Positions 29,345 through 38,593 of a stretch of DNA of 64,000 nucleotides are shown here, piece by piece. A model generated the notes under the pieces. It searched no databases and was not told the DNA's origin. It was given only the letters and a program-made list of their open reading frames with translations. Position numbers and translations under genes: made by a program. Numbering within the stretch: position 1 is the first letter of the stretch; each line of letters begins with the position of its first letter. The stretch comes from Porphyromonadaceae bacterium UBA7180 (GTDB lineage: Bacteria; Bacteroidota; Bacteroidia; Bacteroidales; Muribaculaceae), in contig DKVK01000060.1 of assembly GCA_002491165.1 (NCBI GenBank), positions 36,721 through 100,720 of the forward strand, given 5' to 3'.

Positions 29345-30697
29345 TCACTGTCGGAGGATGAAAGCGGCTATCGCTTCGAGGACTTCGGGGGAGATGGTTT
29401 CGCGGATTTCGCCGTATTCCGAGGCTTCGCCGGTTTCGGCGTGCTGCAACAGATGGTTCAGGCCGGGCATCAGGCACACTTCCGCTTTCGGTAGCAGTTT
29501 CTTCAGCACTTCGAGGTTGTCGGGATAAACCTGCGTGTCCTTGTCGCCGTTGAATGCTATCACCGGACATTTCACCTTTTTAATATCGCGCGTCGGATCA
29601 AGAACCACAAACGCGTCGAACCACGGAGTTCGTACCTTTTGCGTCTGCCTGAACGCCTCCACTATCTCTTGAGGCACTTGCAGCCCGAACGCCTCCACTA
29701 TGGAGTAGACGTCAATCTCCTCGCTTATACCTTTCTTATATTGTTTCCCTATTTCGTCAAGCAGCATTCCCATTATCCGCAGACTGTTTTCCTTTTCTGC
29801 CTCCGTAAAGCCGCCGGCGGAAAGCGCGCGAGCGTTCTGGCGGAGCAGCGTCTCTTTGCCGGAAACCATCATGCCGGCGAGCGAGACAATGAAGTCCGGA
29901 ACTTTTTCAGCGCCGAGCATCATGGCTATGGTGCCACCTTCGGAGTGGCCGAGCACGCCCGCCTTCCCTATCATCGGCAAGGAGCGCAGGAACCGCAGTG
30001 CGCTTTTGGCATCATCTTTAAAGGTATATGTCGTGCCGTTGAGGAAAACGCCGCCCGACTTGCCCGTGCCGCGGTCATCGTAGCGCAGCGAGGCGATGCC
30101 GTGGCGCGCCAGATAATCTGCGATTACGGCAAACGGCTTGTGTTCAAAGAGTTCTTCATCGCGGTTCTGCGCGCCGGAACCGGTAACCATTATTACTGCG
30201 GGGACCTTGCGCTGCGCGGCTTCGGGCGGAAGCGTCAGCGTAGCGCACATCACGGCACCGTCGGGCGCGGTAAACGTAGTATCCTTTATGGTGTACGGAA
30301 ACGGAGGTTTCGGCGTCTGCGGGCGACGCTGCTCAAGCGACTGTTCAGGAGCAAGGTTCAGCGGCAAGGAATGCCCGGCTTGCATGAAAGTTCCGGTAAT
30401 CGTCCCCTCCCCTATGCGCCCTTCGTATTTTGCGCCGATGGCGTTGCACTGTACCGACACTGAGTCGGCGCTGATAAAAGACACCGTCGCCGGGATGTCT
30501 TTTGCACCCTGAGCCGGCGAAGAGAGCGTGCACAACGCCTCGCCGGAAGCATTTTCCGAAAAGTTAAAGACAAGAGGAAGTTTCATCTGCCCGAGGTCGA
30601 GCTCCCCGCGCCAGGGTCCGGTAATCCCGGCCAAAGCGGTGCCGACGAGCGCCAGCGAAGCCGTCACGGCAACTGTTCGTTTCAAGATAGTTTTCAT
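29345..30697 (-). CDS. Exported alpha/beta hydrolase
   Basis: A 450-residue protein with a signal peptide (about 1-23), a beta-rich N-terminal domain of about 100 residues (GPWRGELDLGQMKLPLVFNF), and an alpha/beta-hydrolase domain. The nucleophile elbow is GHSEGG; the acid lies in NGDKD and the His in GLNHLL. This layout occurs in many Bacteroidota esterases, also called dienelactone-hydrolase-like or acyl-CoA thioesterase-like. Substrate unknown; periplasmic. Its promoter is the element at 30717-30747. Confidence 0.85.
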   Translation of the reverse strand: MKTILKRTVAVTASLALVGTALAGITGPWRGELDLGQMKLPLVFNFSENASGEALCTLSSPAQGAKDIPATVSFISADSVSVQCNAIGAKYEGRIGEGTITGTFMQAGHSLPLNLAPEQSLEQRRPQTPKPPFPYTIKDTTFTAPDGAVMCATLTLPPEAAQRKVPAVIMVTGSGAQNRDEELFEHKPFAVIADYLARHGIASLRYDDRGTGKSGGVFLNGTTYTFKDDAKSALRFLRSLPMIGKAGVLGHSEGGTIAMMLGAEKVPDFIVSLAGMMVSGKETLLRQNARALSAGGFTEAEKENSLRIMGMLLDEIGKQYKKGISEEIDVYSIVEAFGLQVPQEIVEAFRQTQKVRTPWFDAFVVLDPTRDIKKVKCPVIAFNGDKDTQVYPDNLEVLKKLLPKAEVCLMPGLNHLLQHAETGEASEYGEIRETISPEVLEAIAAFILRQ

Positions 30698-30716
30698 AAT
30701 TGAGATTATTTCTCTG

Positions 30717-30747
30717 CAAATTTACTGATTTTTCGTCAAATAACCAA
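30717..30747 (-). promoter_or_regulatory. Promoter of the alpha/beta hydrolase gene
   Basis: On the minus strand TTG (30747-30745) and TAAATTTG (30724-30717), 20-nt spacer. Confidence 0.78.
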
Positions 30748-30793
30748 TATCTCCGGAAATAATATCAATAAGTAGTGAAAAGGCTGACCCCAA

Positions 30794-30824
30794 TTTGGAG
30801 ATTCCGGAAATTTTTTCTAAATTT
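30794..30824 (+). promoter_or_regulatory. Promoter of the small lipoprotein gene
   Basis: TTG at 30794-30796 and TAAATTTG at 30817-30824, 20-nt spacer; the leader is about 70 nt. Confidence 0.82.
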
Positions 30825-30900
30825 GCATTTTAGTAGCTGCTGAAATGATACCTTTCCATTGTTTTTGTGGCTATATCATTATCTTTAAACCATTTTTATT

Positions 30901-31239
30901 ATGAAGAAATTATTTATTGCAGCCGCATGTCTTGTGCTCTTCCTCGGCTCCTGCCAGAAGAAAGACCCTACTCAGGAAATCCTCGACGTCACCAAGGCGG
31001 CTACCGAAAAGATAGAGAAGGCTAAAGATCAGCAGGAGCTGATAAAAATCGGCGAAGATTACGGCAAAGAAATAGAAGCCCTTGGCAAAAAGTACCCCGA
31101 TTATAAACCTACTCCCGAGCAGGAAAAGCAGATTCAAGGTGCCGTCATGGAGATGATGTCCGCCGGCATGAAGAACAAAAACGTCATGCCCAACGCCGAT
31201 GTCATGGATCTCTCCGGGGAAGCCAAAGAAACAAAGTAA
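30901..31239 (+). CDS. Small Lys/Glu-rich lipoprotein
   Basis: A 112-residue protein with a lipobox LGSC (Cys18 as mature N terminus) followed by a charged helical domain (about 28-100). Function unknown; it probably sits on the periplasmic or outer face of the outer membrane. It leads a run of same-strand genes (HAD phosphatase 10 nt after its stop, then rarA 4 nt later), so it may be the first gene of an operon. Confidence 0.72.
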   Translation: MKKLFIAAACLVLFLGSCQKKDPTQEILDVTKAATEKIEKAKDQQELIKIGEDYGKEIEALGKKYPDYKPTPEQEKQIQGAVMEMMSAGMKNKNVMPNADVMDLSGEAKETK

Positions 31240-31249
31240 AAACCTGTAA

Positions 31250-31873
31250 ATGACCGGATTCCTTTTCGACCTTGACGGAGTTGTCATCGACTCCGAAACC
31301 CAATACAGCCAAATCTGGCACCACATCGACACCTGTTTCCCGACTGGTGTCGATGACTTCGAGCACGTCATAAAGGGAATGACGCTCGACAATATCCTCA
31401 ACACCTATTTCCATCCGCAGGACTTCGATTCAGTGACGCGCATCCTCTACGACGAGGAGCGCAAGATGCGTTACCGTTTCTGCCCCGGGGCACAGCGCTT
31501 TCTTGACAAAGCGAAGGCCCTGCACGTGCCCATGGCGCTTGTCACCAGCAGCAACGGATACAAGATGGGACGACTCTACGAGCACATCCCCGGCATCGCA
31601 TCCTACTTCGACGTAATCATCACCGCCGATGACATAACCCATGGCAAACCGAATCCCGAAGGTTACTTCCTCGCCGCGTCGCGTCTGGGCATCGACCCGA
31701 AGGACTGCATCGTCTTCGAGGACTCGCTGCAAGGCGTACAGGCAGGCAAAGCCGCCGGTTGCCATACCGTGGGAATCACCTCCACGCTCGAGCCCGACAA
31801 GCTACGTCCATACGCCACCGGGCTCACCCCGCTGCTCGGCGACCTCGATCCCCAGGACCTCATAAACCGCTGA
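31250..31873 (+). CDS. HAD-family sugar-phosphatase / beta-phosphoglucomutase-like
   Basis: A 207-residue HAD hydrolase with nucleophile motif FDLDGVV (Asp7 and Asp9), a helical cap (about 15-85), motif II in LVTSSN, Lys in GKPNPEGY and motif IV in VFEDSLQGVQAGKAAG. It belongs to the beta-phosphoglucomutase/GS1-like phosphatases. The substrate is unknown. The short gaps on both sides suggest co-transcription with rarA. Confidence 0.85.
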   Translation: MTGFLFDLDGVVIDSETQYSQIWHHIDTCFPTGVDDFEHVIKGMTLDNILNTYFHPQDFDSVTRILYDEERKMRYRFCPGAQRFLDKAKALHVPMALVTSSNGYKMGRLYEHIPGIASYFDVIITADDITHGKPNPEGYFLAASRLGIDPKDCIVFEDSLQGVQAGKAAGCHTVGITSTLEPDKLRPYATGLTPLLGDLDPQDLINR

Positions 31874-31877
31874 AAGA

Positions 31878-33224
31878 ATGTCACTTCCACCTCTTGCCGA
31901 ACGATTGCGCCCGAGCACCCTGGACAGCTATATTGGGCAACGCCACCTGGTAGGAGCGGGCGGCGTCATCGCACGTATGATAGAGACCGGAAACGTCGGC
32001 TCCTTCATCCTGTGGGGGCCTCCCGGCGTTGGGAAAACCACTCTGGCGCAGATAATCGCAGCTTCGGTGGAGGCGCCTTTCTTCACCCTTTCGGCCGTCA
32101 CCTCCGGCGTCAAAGAAGTGCGCGAAGTGCTGGACAGTTGCCGCAAACTCTCGGCCGGACTCTTCGCAAAAGCTCGCCCCATCCTTTTCATCGACGAAAT
32201 CCACCGTTTCAACAAGTCGCAGCAAGACTCGCTGCTCGGCGCCGTTGAGCGCGGCACGGTGACGCTCATCGGCGCCACCACGGAGAACCCTTCGTTCGAG
32301 GTAATACGACCGCTACTTTCCCGCTGCCAGGTCTACACCCTTAAAACGCTTGATGCCGCCGACCTCGAAACACTGTTGCAACGCGCCATCTCGACTGACA
32401 AGGTGCTCTCCGCGCGTACCATAGAAATAAAGGAACGCAAGGCGCTGTTCCGCTATGCCGGCGGCGACGCCCGCAAGTTGCTTAACATCCTCGACCTTCT
32501 GGAGCAATCCACACCGGAGAGTGAAACCATCGTCATCGACGACGCGACGGTGGCCTCCCGCCTCCAGGAAAACCCTGCCGCCTACGACCGCGACGGCGAG
32601 ATGCACTACGACATCATCTCGGCCTTCATAAAGTCCATCCGCGGCAGCGACCCCGACGGTGCCGTCTACTGGCTGGCACGCATGGTGGAGGGGGGCGAAG
32701 ACCCCCTCTTCATAGCCCGGCGCCTCATCATCTCCGCTTCCGAAGACATCGGCATGGCCAACCCCAACGCTCTCCTGCTGGCCAACGCCGCTTTCGACGC
32801 CGTCCACAAAATAGGGTGGCCCGAAGCGCGAATAACGCTGGCGCAATGCGCCGTCTACCTCGCAACGTCGCCCAAGAGCAACACTTCATACATGGCGCTC
32901 AACCAGGCACAAGAGGCCGTGCGCCGAACCGGTGACCTCCCCGTTCCGTTGCACCTGCGCAACGCCCCTACCAAGCTCATGAAAGGGCTCGGTTACGGCC
33001 AGGGATACAAATACGCCCACGACTACGAAGGGAACTGGGTGGAGCAGCAATACCTCCCCGACGGGATAGCCACGGAACGTTTCTACATCCCAGGCGACAA
33101 CCCCGCCGAGCGTAGAATAGCCGCCGTGATGGCTTCGCGCGCCAATCCGGCACCTGCTTCAGAACCGACTTCGGAATCATCTTCCGACCATACTTCGGAA
33201 TCATCTCCGGAGATTGATAAATAG
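31878..33224 (+). CDS. rarA: Replication-associated recombination protein RarA
   Basis: A 448-residue AAA+ ATPase of the RarA/MgsA/WRNIP1 family, acting at stalled replication forks and related to clamp loaders. N-terminal LAERLRPSTLDSYIGQ, Walker A GPPGVGKT at 47-54, Walker [13 protein letters not shown], sensor 1 GATTENPSFE and the C-terminal tetramerisation domain (ASEDIGMANP, AQCAVYLATSPKSN) are present. The C-terminal 30 residues are a low-complexity Ser/Glu/Pro tail with repeated SESS, beyond the usual family length. Confidence 0.94.
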   Translation: MSLPPLAERLRPSTLDSYIGQRHLVGAGGVIARMIETGNVGSFILWGPPGVGKTTLAQIIAASVEAPFFTLSAVTSGVKEVREVLDSCRKLSAGLFAKARPILFIDEIHRFNKSQQDSLLGAVERGTVTLIGATTENPSFEVIRPLLSRCQVYTLKTLDAADLETLLQRAISTDKVLSARTIEIKERKALFRYAGGDARKLLNILDLLEQSTPESETIVIDDATVASRLQENPAAYDRDGEMHYDIISAFIKSIRGSDPDGAVYWLARMVEGGEDPLFIARRLIISASEDIGMANPNALLLANAAFDAVHKIGWPEARITLAQCAVYLATSPKSNTSYMALNQAQEAVRRTGDLPVPLHLRNAPTKLMKGLGYGQGYKYAHDYEGNWVEQQYLPDGIATERFYIPGDNPAERRIAAVMASRANPAPASEPTSESSSDHTSESSPEIDK

Positions 33225-33277
33225 CCCTACAGGCCGCATGACCGCTGCGTAATTCCGGCGGCAGTTATACGAAAAAT

Positions 33278-33308
33278 TTGCTTATTTCGGAAAAACACAT
33301 TATCTTTG
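33278..33308 (+). promoter_or_regulatory. Promoter of engB
   Basis: TTG at 33278-33280 and TATCTTTG at 33301-33308, 20-nt spacer; the leader is about 20 nt. Confidence 0.82.
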
Positions 33309-33330
33309 CACCCAAGAGTCAGAAAGAAGC

Positions 33331-33984
33331 ATGGAAATAAAGAACGCCAAATACCTTATCAGCAACGAGCGTGCAGCCGCGTGCCCCGACCACGGCGCAC
33401 CCGAATACGCTTTCATAGGCCGCTCAAACGTGGGTAAATCTTCGCTCATAAACATGCTGACACGCCGCAAAGGGCTTGCCAAAACATCGCAGACCCCGGG
33501 CAAAACCCTCCTTATCAACCACTTCTCCGTTAACGACGGGCAGTGGTACATAGTCGACCTACCCGGCTACGGCTATGCCGCCCGCGGTAAACAGATGCGC
33601 GAGAAAATTGTGAGAATCATCGAAGACTACGTGCTCAACCGCAAGCACATGGCCTGCCTCTTCGTGCTTATCGACATTCGCCATTCACCGCAGAAGATCG
33701 ACATGGAGTTCATCGACTGGCTGGGGGAACACGACGTACCCTTCGCGCTCGTCTTCACGAAAGCCGACAAACTCGGTCCCAACGCCGGCAAAAAGAATGT
33801 GGCCTCCTATCTTAAGGAGATGCGGCTGCATTGGGACGAACTGCCACCCTACTTCATAACCTCGTCGGAAAAAGGCACCGGCCGCGACGAACTTCTCAAC
33901 TACATAGACGCCATAAACCGCGAGATAGCGGCCGAATGTAACGGCCAAGATGCCCCTTCCTCACAGGAAAAAGAGAACGCCTGA
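33331..33984 (+). CDS. engB: Ribosome biogenesis GTPase EngB/YsxC
   Basis: A 217-residue TRAFAC GTPase needed for 50S subunit assembly. G1 GRSNVGKS is at 30-37, G2 TPGKT follows, then G3 DLPGYG, G4 TKAD and G5 TSSEKG. The Gln/Glu-rich tail after about residue 198 is an extension. A GtrA-family gene follows 25 nt later. Confidence 0.95.
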   Translation: MEIKNAKYLISNERAAACPDHGAPEYAFIGRSNVGKSSLINMLTRRKGLAKTSQTPGKTLLINHFSVNDGQWYIVDLPGYGYAARGKQMREKIVRIIEDYVLNRKHMACLFVLIDIRHSPQKIDMEFIDWLGEHDVPFALVFTKADKLGPNAGKKNVASYLKEMRLHWDELPPYFITSSEKGTGRDELLNYIDAINREIAAECNGQDAPSSQEKENA

Positions 33985-34009
33985 TACCGCCACAGAATAC
34001 ACTTAAACC

Positions 34010-34474
34010 ATGGAAACAACAAAACATCACGACGCCAAGACACTTATCAACGCCTCCGGGCGGGCAGCGAAAAAAATAGTGGTCAGCGACAGCCGCATGA
34101 GCGAGATAATCCGCTTCGCCATGACCGGCGGCATGGCCACGGTGCTGCAATACGGCATCTATGTGGTCTTCGTCGAGGCCGTACACGTGCCCCCCGTTGT
34201 CTCCACGCTGATAAGCTACGGCATCAGCTTCATTTTCAACTTCATACTATCCACCTACTTTACCTTCAAGACACGCCCGAACCGCCGCAACATGCTCGGA
34301 TTCGTGCTCTCGCACCTAATCAACATGGGTCTGCAGACCGGCTTCGTGGCCATCTTCGCGCTGATAGTGCCGAAATCCATCGCCCTGCTCCCGGCCCTTG
34401 CAATCTGTATTCCCTGCAATTACCTCATGGTCCGCTACGCCTTCAAAGGCAAATTCGCCACCAGACACGCCTGA
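34010..34474 (+). CDS. GtrA-family membrane protein
   Basis: A 154-residue protein with a hydrophilic N-terminal extension of about 30 residues and four transmembrane segments (about 37-57, 63-83, 99-120 and 124-143). The FAMTGGMATVLQYGIY and FIFNFILSTYFTFKTR segments are typical of GtrA, which helps flip polyprenol-linked sugars across the membrane for glycosylation of surface polymers. It is the last gene before the convergent minus-strand unit. Confidence 0.85.
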   Translation: METTKHHDAKTLINASGRAAKKIVVSDSRMSEIIRFAMTGGMATVLQYGIYVVFVEAVHVPPVVSTLISYGISFIFNFILSTYFTFKTRPNRRNMLGFVLSHLINMGLQTGFVAIFALIVPKSIALLPALAICIPCNYLMVRYAFKGKFATRHA

Positions 34475-34488
34475 AAAAAACCTTTACA

Positions 34489-35832
34489 TTATTCCGGCAT
34501 CCGGTGTATCTTGACGTGGGAGTGAAATGCTGAAGGATGGATGATACACCTTACCGGTAGCGTTACTTCTTCTAAATCCGTGCCGGCAAAGGCAAGATCT
34601 CCTATGGCGCGCAACGAATCAGGGAAAGTGATGTGGTTCAGTTCGCTTAATCCAGTAAAGGCCATAGAGCCTATATATTCAAGTCGCGAAGGCAATTCCA
34701 CCTCACGGAGCTTCAAATTGTCGATGAAAGCACATTTCGGAATATTTCTCAGGCTTTCCGGCAGCCGTACTGCCTCGAGTTTGACACAATCTGACAATGA
34801 AAAAACCAACGGATATTCCCCCCTTCAAATTTCCATGAGTCAAGGGATTCCCCATAGGGGCCTTCGATATAGTCGTCATCATCAGACCAAATGACCGATG
34901 CAGGAATCACAACTCTTTTTATCTGGGTGTAAAATTCAGGGAAATCATTGAGAAATCCACAAATTTTCTCAGCCTCTTCCCACGATTCCGGCAGCTCAAA
35001 ATTCTCTAAGTCATCATTTATCTCTTTGAAGTGAAGGGTAATGGGAATACTGGAAAAGGGATTTGTCTTTTTATGAAAGAATCCTTCTAAATCTACCAAA
35101 TGCCTCTCATATACGTTCATAAAATCATAAGCCTCTGACCTGAGTTTTAACAGCCAACTCATATTTGGAATGATGAACCGCATGATGGCGCCACTTTTTT
35201 GAAGAAAGATGAGAAACCTGACAACGGGTATTCTCCGAACTCTACCGTTGTCAACTTCGGACAATAGCATAGATTGAAAAACGAGGAGCCTCTTTGGAAA
35301 TTACGAGGGAACTTAAAATGCGTAATATTCTTGAGATGGAAGATATTGACCAACGTGGTCACAGTATCAGGAATTTCCAACTCCTCTACCTCTGCACCAC
35401 AAATATTTATATCTTATATACCTCATATTTTATTTTATCAACTGGAAATGATGAAACTTCCGGAATGTAGGAAATCCCTACCAGAGTCATTACACCGAGA
35501 GTGAGTCCCGGTAGAGAAATCTCGGAAGGCAGTCGCAGTATTCCCTTTATGTTCATTATGTTTTGGACTCCTACAATCTTAATGGGAAACTTTACGCCAA
35601 CTCCGTTCCGGCGGTCAATATATTCCCAATAATGGTCAGTGGAAACACGCCAATAATAACCATTGCTAAAAAACAACTCGTTGGCATAATTTTCCAAGAT
35701 ATATCTGTAGCGGCTTGCTTCATCGGGTAATTCCGACAAAAAACTGACAAGATTCGAAGTACGTTCGGGAGCAGTGTGCAACGCCCTTCGCAAATGTAGC
35801 CGGAAACGGTTTTCTTTTCCAATACAAGTCAT
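34489..35832 (-). pseudogene. BspA-type leucine-rich-repeat protein, broken by three frameshifts
   Basis: Four overlapping or abutting minus-strand frames give one protein of about 445 residues if joined. The C-terminal part has LRR_5/BspA repeats (LPESLRNIPKCAFIDNLKLREVELP, LEYIGSMAFTGLSEL), and the N-terminal part starts at an ATG at 35832. The breaks lie near 35412, at an A6 run near 35196, and at a G6 run (C6 on the plus strand, 34818-34823). Each is mended by adding one base, i.e. each is a -1 shift. The gene is much richer in A and T than its surroundings, which suggests transfer. No signal peptide is visible at the start. It follows the SNF2 gene by 28 nt. Phase variation or sequencing errors in homopolymers are alternatives to true decay. 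Confidence 0.75.
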
Positions 35833-35860
35833 GACGTTATGTTATTAAATCCTCAAAGTA

Positions 35861-38581
35861 TCACTTCTTCGCTGCCGTCAGGAGGGAGCCGAGGGCGGTG
35901 AAGAGGGTCAGGACCGTGGATTTGTCGGGGACCGGGATGTTCAGGGTGGTTTCGCCGGTTTCTGCGTCCTCGTTTACCAGTTCGTCTACCAGTTTTTTAG
36001 TGTCTTCCGGAGATTGGAGCGTGCGTGCCAACCCGCTCAGGAATGATACTCCCTGCGATACCAGTTCTTGGGCGTTGCGGGGTTCTTTTGCCCTGCCGCC
36101 GACACTTGTAGAGCTTGGTTCTTTTCCACCGCTACTACTTGTAGACTTTGCACGTTTCGTGTCTCTTGCTGCTTGAGGTTCTTCTAGGTTGTTGTTTTCA
36201 GTGACGGGTTCTTGCGGTGTTTCGGAATCTTGTGGAACCGACTTAATGTCACTGTCTTGCAGGGCTTCTTCCTCCTCTTCGCTTTCCTCCTCTTCTTCGT
36301 ACCCGTAGTCCTCGTAATAGCCGCCGTAGTCGCTGTAATAATCATAGTCATCGTAGTAGTCTTCCTCCTCTTCGGATTCCGGTTCTGCGACGGAGGTTTC
36401 GAACTCTTGCGGTTCATCGAGGTGGGCTTCGTCGGTTATCTCTTCGGCCACGACATCTTCGACGTCCTCGGTCAGCGTCTCCACCGTTTCCATAATCTTG
36501 TCGAGGCGGTTGGTTTCGAGAAATACCGAATCCTCGCCGTTGTCGAGCACACCTTCGAACAGCGAACTCTTGAACTTGAGGGTCGAAAGCATCTGCTCCT
36601 CTATGGTTCCGCTTGCCACAAGGTTGATAACCTGGATGTTGCGTTGCTGGCCGATGCGGTATATCCGCCCGATGCGCTGTTCGAGCACGGCGGGGTTCCA
36701 CGGCAGGTCTACGTTTATTATTATTGAGGCGACCTGAAGGTTGAGGCCGGTGCTTCCGGCATCTGTGGAGAGGAAGACACGGCTTTCGGGGTCATCGGTG
36801 AAGCGGTCCATGAGTTCCTTGCGTTTTACCGAAGGGACGCCGCCGTGCAGGTTCTCGAAGCCTATGCCCTCTTTTGTGAGTTCTGCCGCGATGAGGCGCG
36901 TCATGCGTTCCCATTGGCTGAAAACCACTATCTTCTCGTCGCCCGATTCCACCACGTTGCGCACCATGTTCACAACCTCCTCCACCTTGGTGTCATAGCG
37001 CGACTCCTGGTCGAGGATGAAAGTGCTGTCGCATACCATCCGCATCTGGGAGAGGAACAGGAGCAGCCGCTTGCGGTCGGTCTCGCTGAGGAAATGGAAC
37101 CGCTGCCATTTCTGCACCAGCTGCGCCACGGATGTCTTGAACTCGTTGTGCATCCCCATCTGTTTGGGCGTCATTGGAACGAATACCACCTTGTCCATGC
37201 GCGCGGGGAGCTGTATGGCGACGTCGGCCTTGCGGCGGCGTATCATCACCGGTTTCAACTTCTCCCCCACTTCATGGAGATTGCGGTAACCCACCACTTT
37301 CCCGTTGTCGGAAGTGACGACCGATTCCTCGCGGAACTTGTAAAACGGGCCGAGGCGATACTGGTCCACGAACTGCATGATGGAGTAGAGTTCCTCGATG
37401 CGGTTTTCAAGCGGCGTCCCTGAGAGCATCACCGCGTATTGCGACTCAATCTTGCGGGCAGCCTTTGAAATCTGCGTGTTCCAGTTTTTCAGTCGCTGAA
37501 CCTCGTCCATGATGAGCATATCGGTTTCGAGCTTGCCGAGCTGCTTGATGTCGTTGCTCATGGCGTGGTACGAAACTATCTTGTAGAACTCAGGGGCACC
37601 GTACATCTTGGCGCGCTTCAGGTGGTTGCCCTCGATGACGAGAACCGACGAGCCGGTGAACCTTTCGATTTCCCTTTTCCACTGGTATTTCAGCGATGTG
37701 GGACACACTATGAGCACACCGCCCACGAATCCTTTGTCCTTCAATAACTCGGCTGTACCGAGTGCCTGTACGGTTTTACCGAGACCCATCTCGTCGGCGA
37801 TAATGACACGGCCGGCCCGGAACGCCGCCCTAATCCCTTCGCGTTGGTAAGGATAAAGTTCCGTTTTCAATACGGTATTCAGTGCCGTGTCATCGATGTC
37901 CGCCAGCATCTTTTCGCGGGTTGCGCGGTCGAGGCGCTCGCAGATGTACTGCATGGCGTCGGAATACCAGCGGAACGACGAGCTTATGCGCGCGGCCTCC
38001 GAAAGGAACTTGAAAATGTCCCTTAAGCTCTCCTCCCGCAACACGCCCTCTTCCGTGAAATATGGCTTCGAGAGTTCGCGGAGTTCCTCCTCGTGTCCGG
38101 TGCCGATGCGTAGCCTCAGGCTACGACCGCCACGGTAAGAGATATAAACCGAGCTGTATTCGGGGCGCTCCTGCGGAACCCTGACACGGTGGTTTTTACA
38201 CCACAGGTGCACGGCCTCTATGTGCTTACAGGTGCCCAGACCGTTGGTCCGGAAGTCCATGCACGAGCAATAGTTCCACTCGCTTCCCCCGCCGCGGTAC
38301 ACTACCTTGTAGGTACTCTTAGTCTGCGGGTTGGTCACGCGGAAGCTCCCTTGCGAGAGAGTCTCCCCGGAGGTGCAGGCATTTTCGCTGTCCGTATCCT
38401 CGCCCAATGGCTCTATGGCGAAAAATTCACGTTCGGCGGCTTGGCGGCGAAGCGCCGTCTGCCACTCTTCGAGCGTCATCTTCTCGGGCTTGTATGCGAA
38501 AGGAACTTTCAGTTTCTTCTCGGATTTGGCCTGTTTCTTACTCCCTTTTTTCTTCGTAGTGGAATCGGAGGTTTTCTTCAT
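35861..38581 (-). CDS. SWIM-domain SNF2-family helicase-like ATPase
   Basis: A 906-residue SWI2/SNF2 DNA translocase. Order: Lys-rich N terminus (1-25), a SWIM zinc finger with Cys105, Cys107, Cys118 and His120, then the SNF2 motor: motif I DEMGLGKT (263-270), Ia VCPTSLKYQWKRE, motif II DEVQ (359-362), III LSGTPLENRIEELYS, and helicase C-terminal motifs (STDAGSTGLNLQ, EQRIGRIYRIGQ). A long acidic Tyr/Asp/Glu-rich stretch (about 735-790) and a Ser/Thr-rich linker follow, then a C-terminal helical segment. Such enzymes move along double-stranded DNA and displace proteins; the acidic tail may bind basic proteins. It lies 12 nt behind the RCC1 gene. Confidence 0.92.
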   Translation of the reverse strand: MKKTSDSTTKKKGSKKQAKSEKKLKVPFAYKPEKMTLEEWQTALRRQAAEREFFAIEPLGEDTDSENACTSGETLSQGSFRVTNPQTKSTYKVVYRGGGSEWNYCSCMDFRTNGLGTCKHIEAVHLWCKNHRVRVPQERPEYSSVYISYRGGRSLRLRIGTGHEEELRELSKPYFTEEGVLREESLRDIFKFLSEAARISSSFRWYSDAMQYICERLDRATREKMLADIDDTALNTVLKTELYPYQREGIRAAFRAGRVIIADEMGLGKTVQALGTAELLKDKGFVGGVLIVCPTSLKYQWKREIERFTGSSVLVIEGNHLKRAKMYGAPEFYKIVSYHAMSNDIKQLGKLETDMLIMDEVQRLKNWNTQISKAARKIESQYAVMLSGTPLENRIEELYSIMQFVDQYRLGPFYKFREESVVTSDNGKVVGYRNLHEVGEKLKPVMIRRRKADVAIQLPARMDKVVFVPMTPKQMGMHNEFKTSVAQLVQKWQRFHFLSETDRKRLLLFLSQMRMVCDSTFILDQESRYDTKVEEVVNMVRNVVESGDEKIVVFSQWERMTRLIAAELTKEGIGFENLHGGVPSVKRKELMDRFTDDPESRVFLSTDAGSTGLNLQVASIIINVDLPWNPAVLEQRIGRIYRIGQQRNIQVINLVASGTIEEQMLSTLKFKSSLFEGVLDNGEDSVFLETNRLDKIMETVETLTEDVEDVVAEEITDEAHLDEPQEFETSVAEPESEEEEDYYDDYDYYSDYGGYYEDYGYEEEEESEEEEEALQDSDIKSVPQDSETPQEPVTENNNLEEPQAARDTKRAKSTSSSGGKEPSSTSVGGRAKEPRNAQELVSQGVSFLSGLARTLQSPEDTKKLVDELVNEDAETGETTLNIPVPDKSTVLTLFTALGSLLTAAKK

Positions 38582-38593
38582 TATTTTTACGGG

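Noticed and set aside
34489..35832. Four separate small LRR genes
   Set aside because: The frames join end to end into one protein with a single added base at each break, so one broken gene is simpler.
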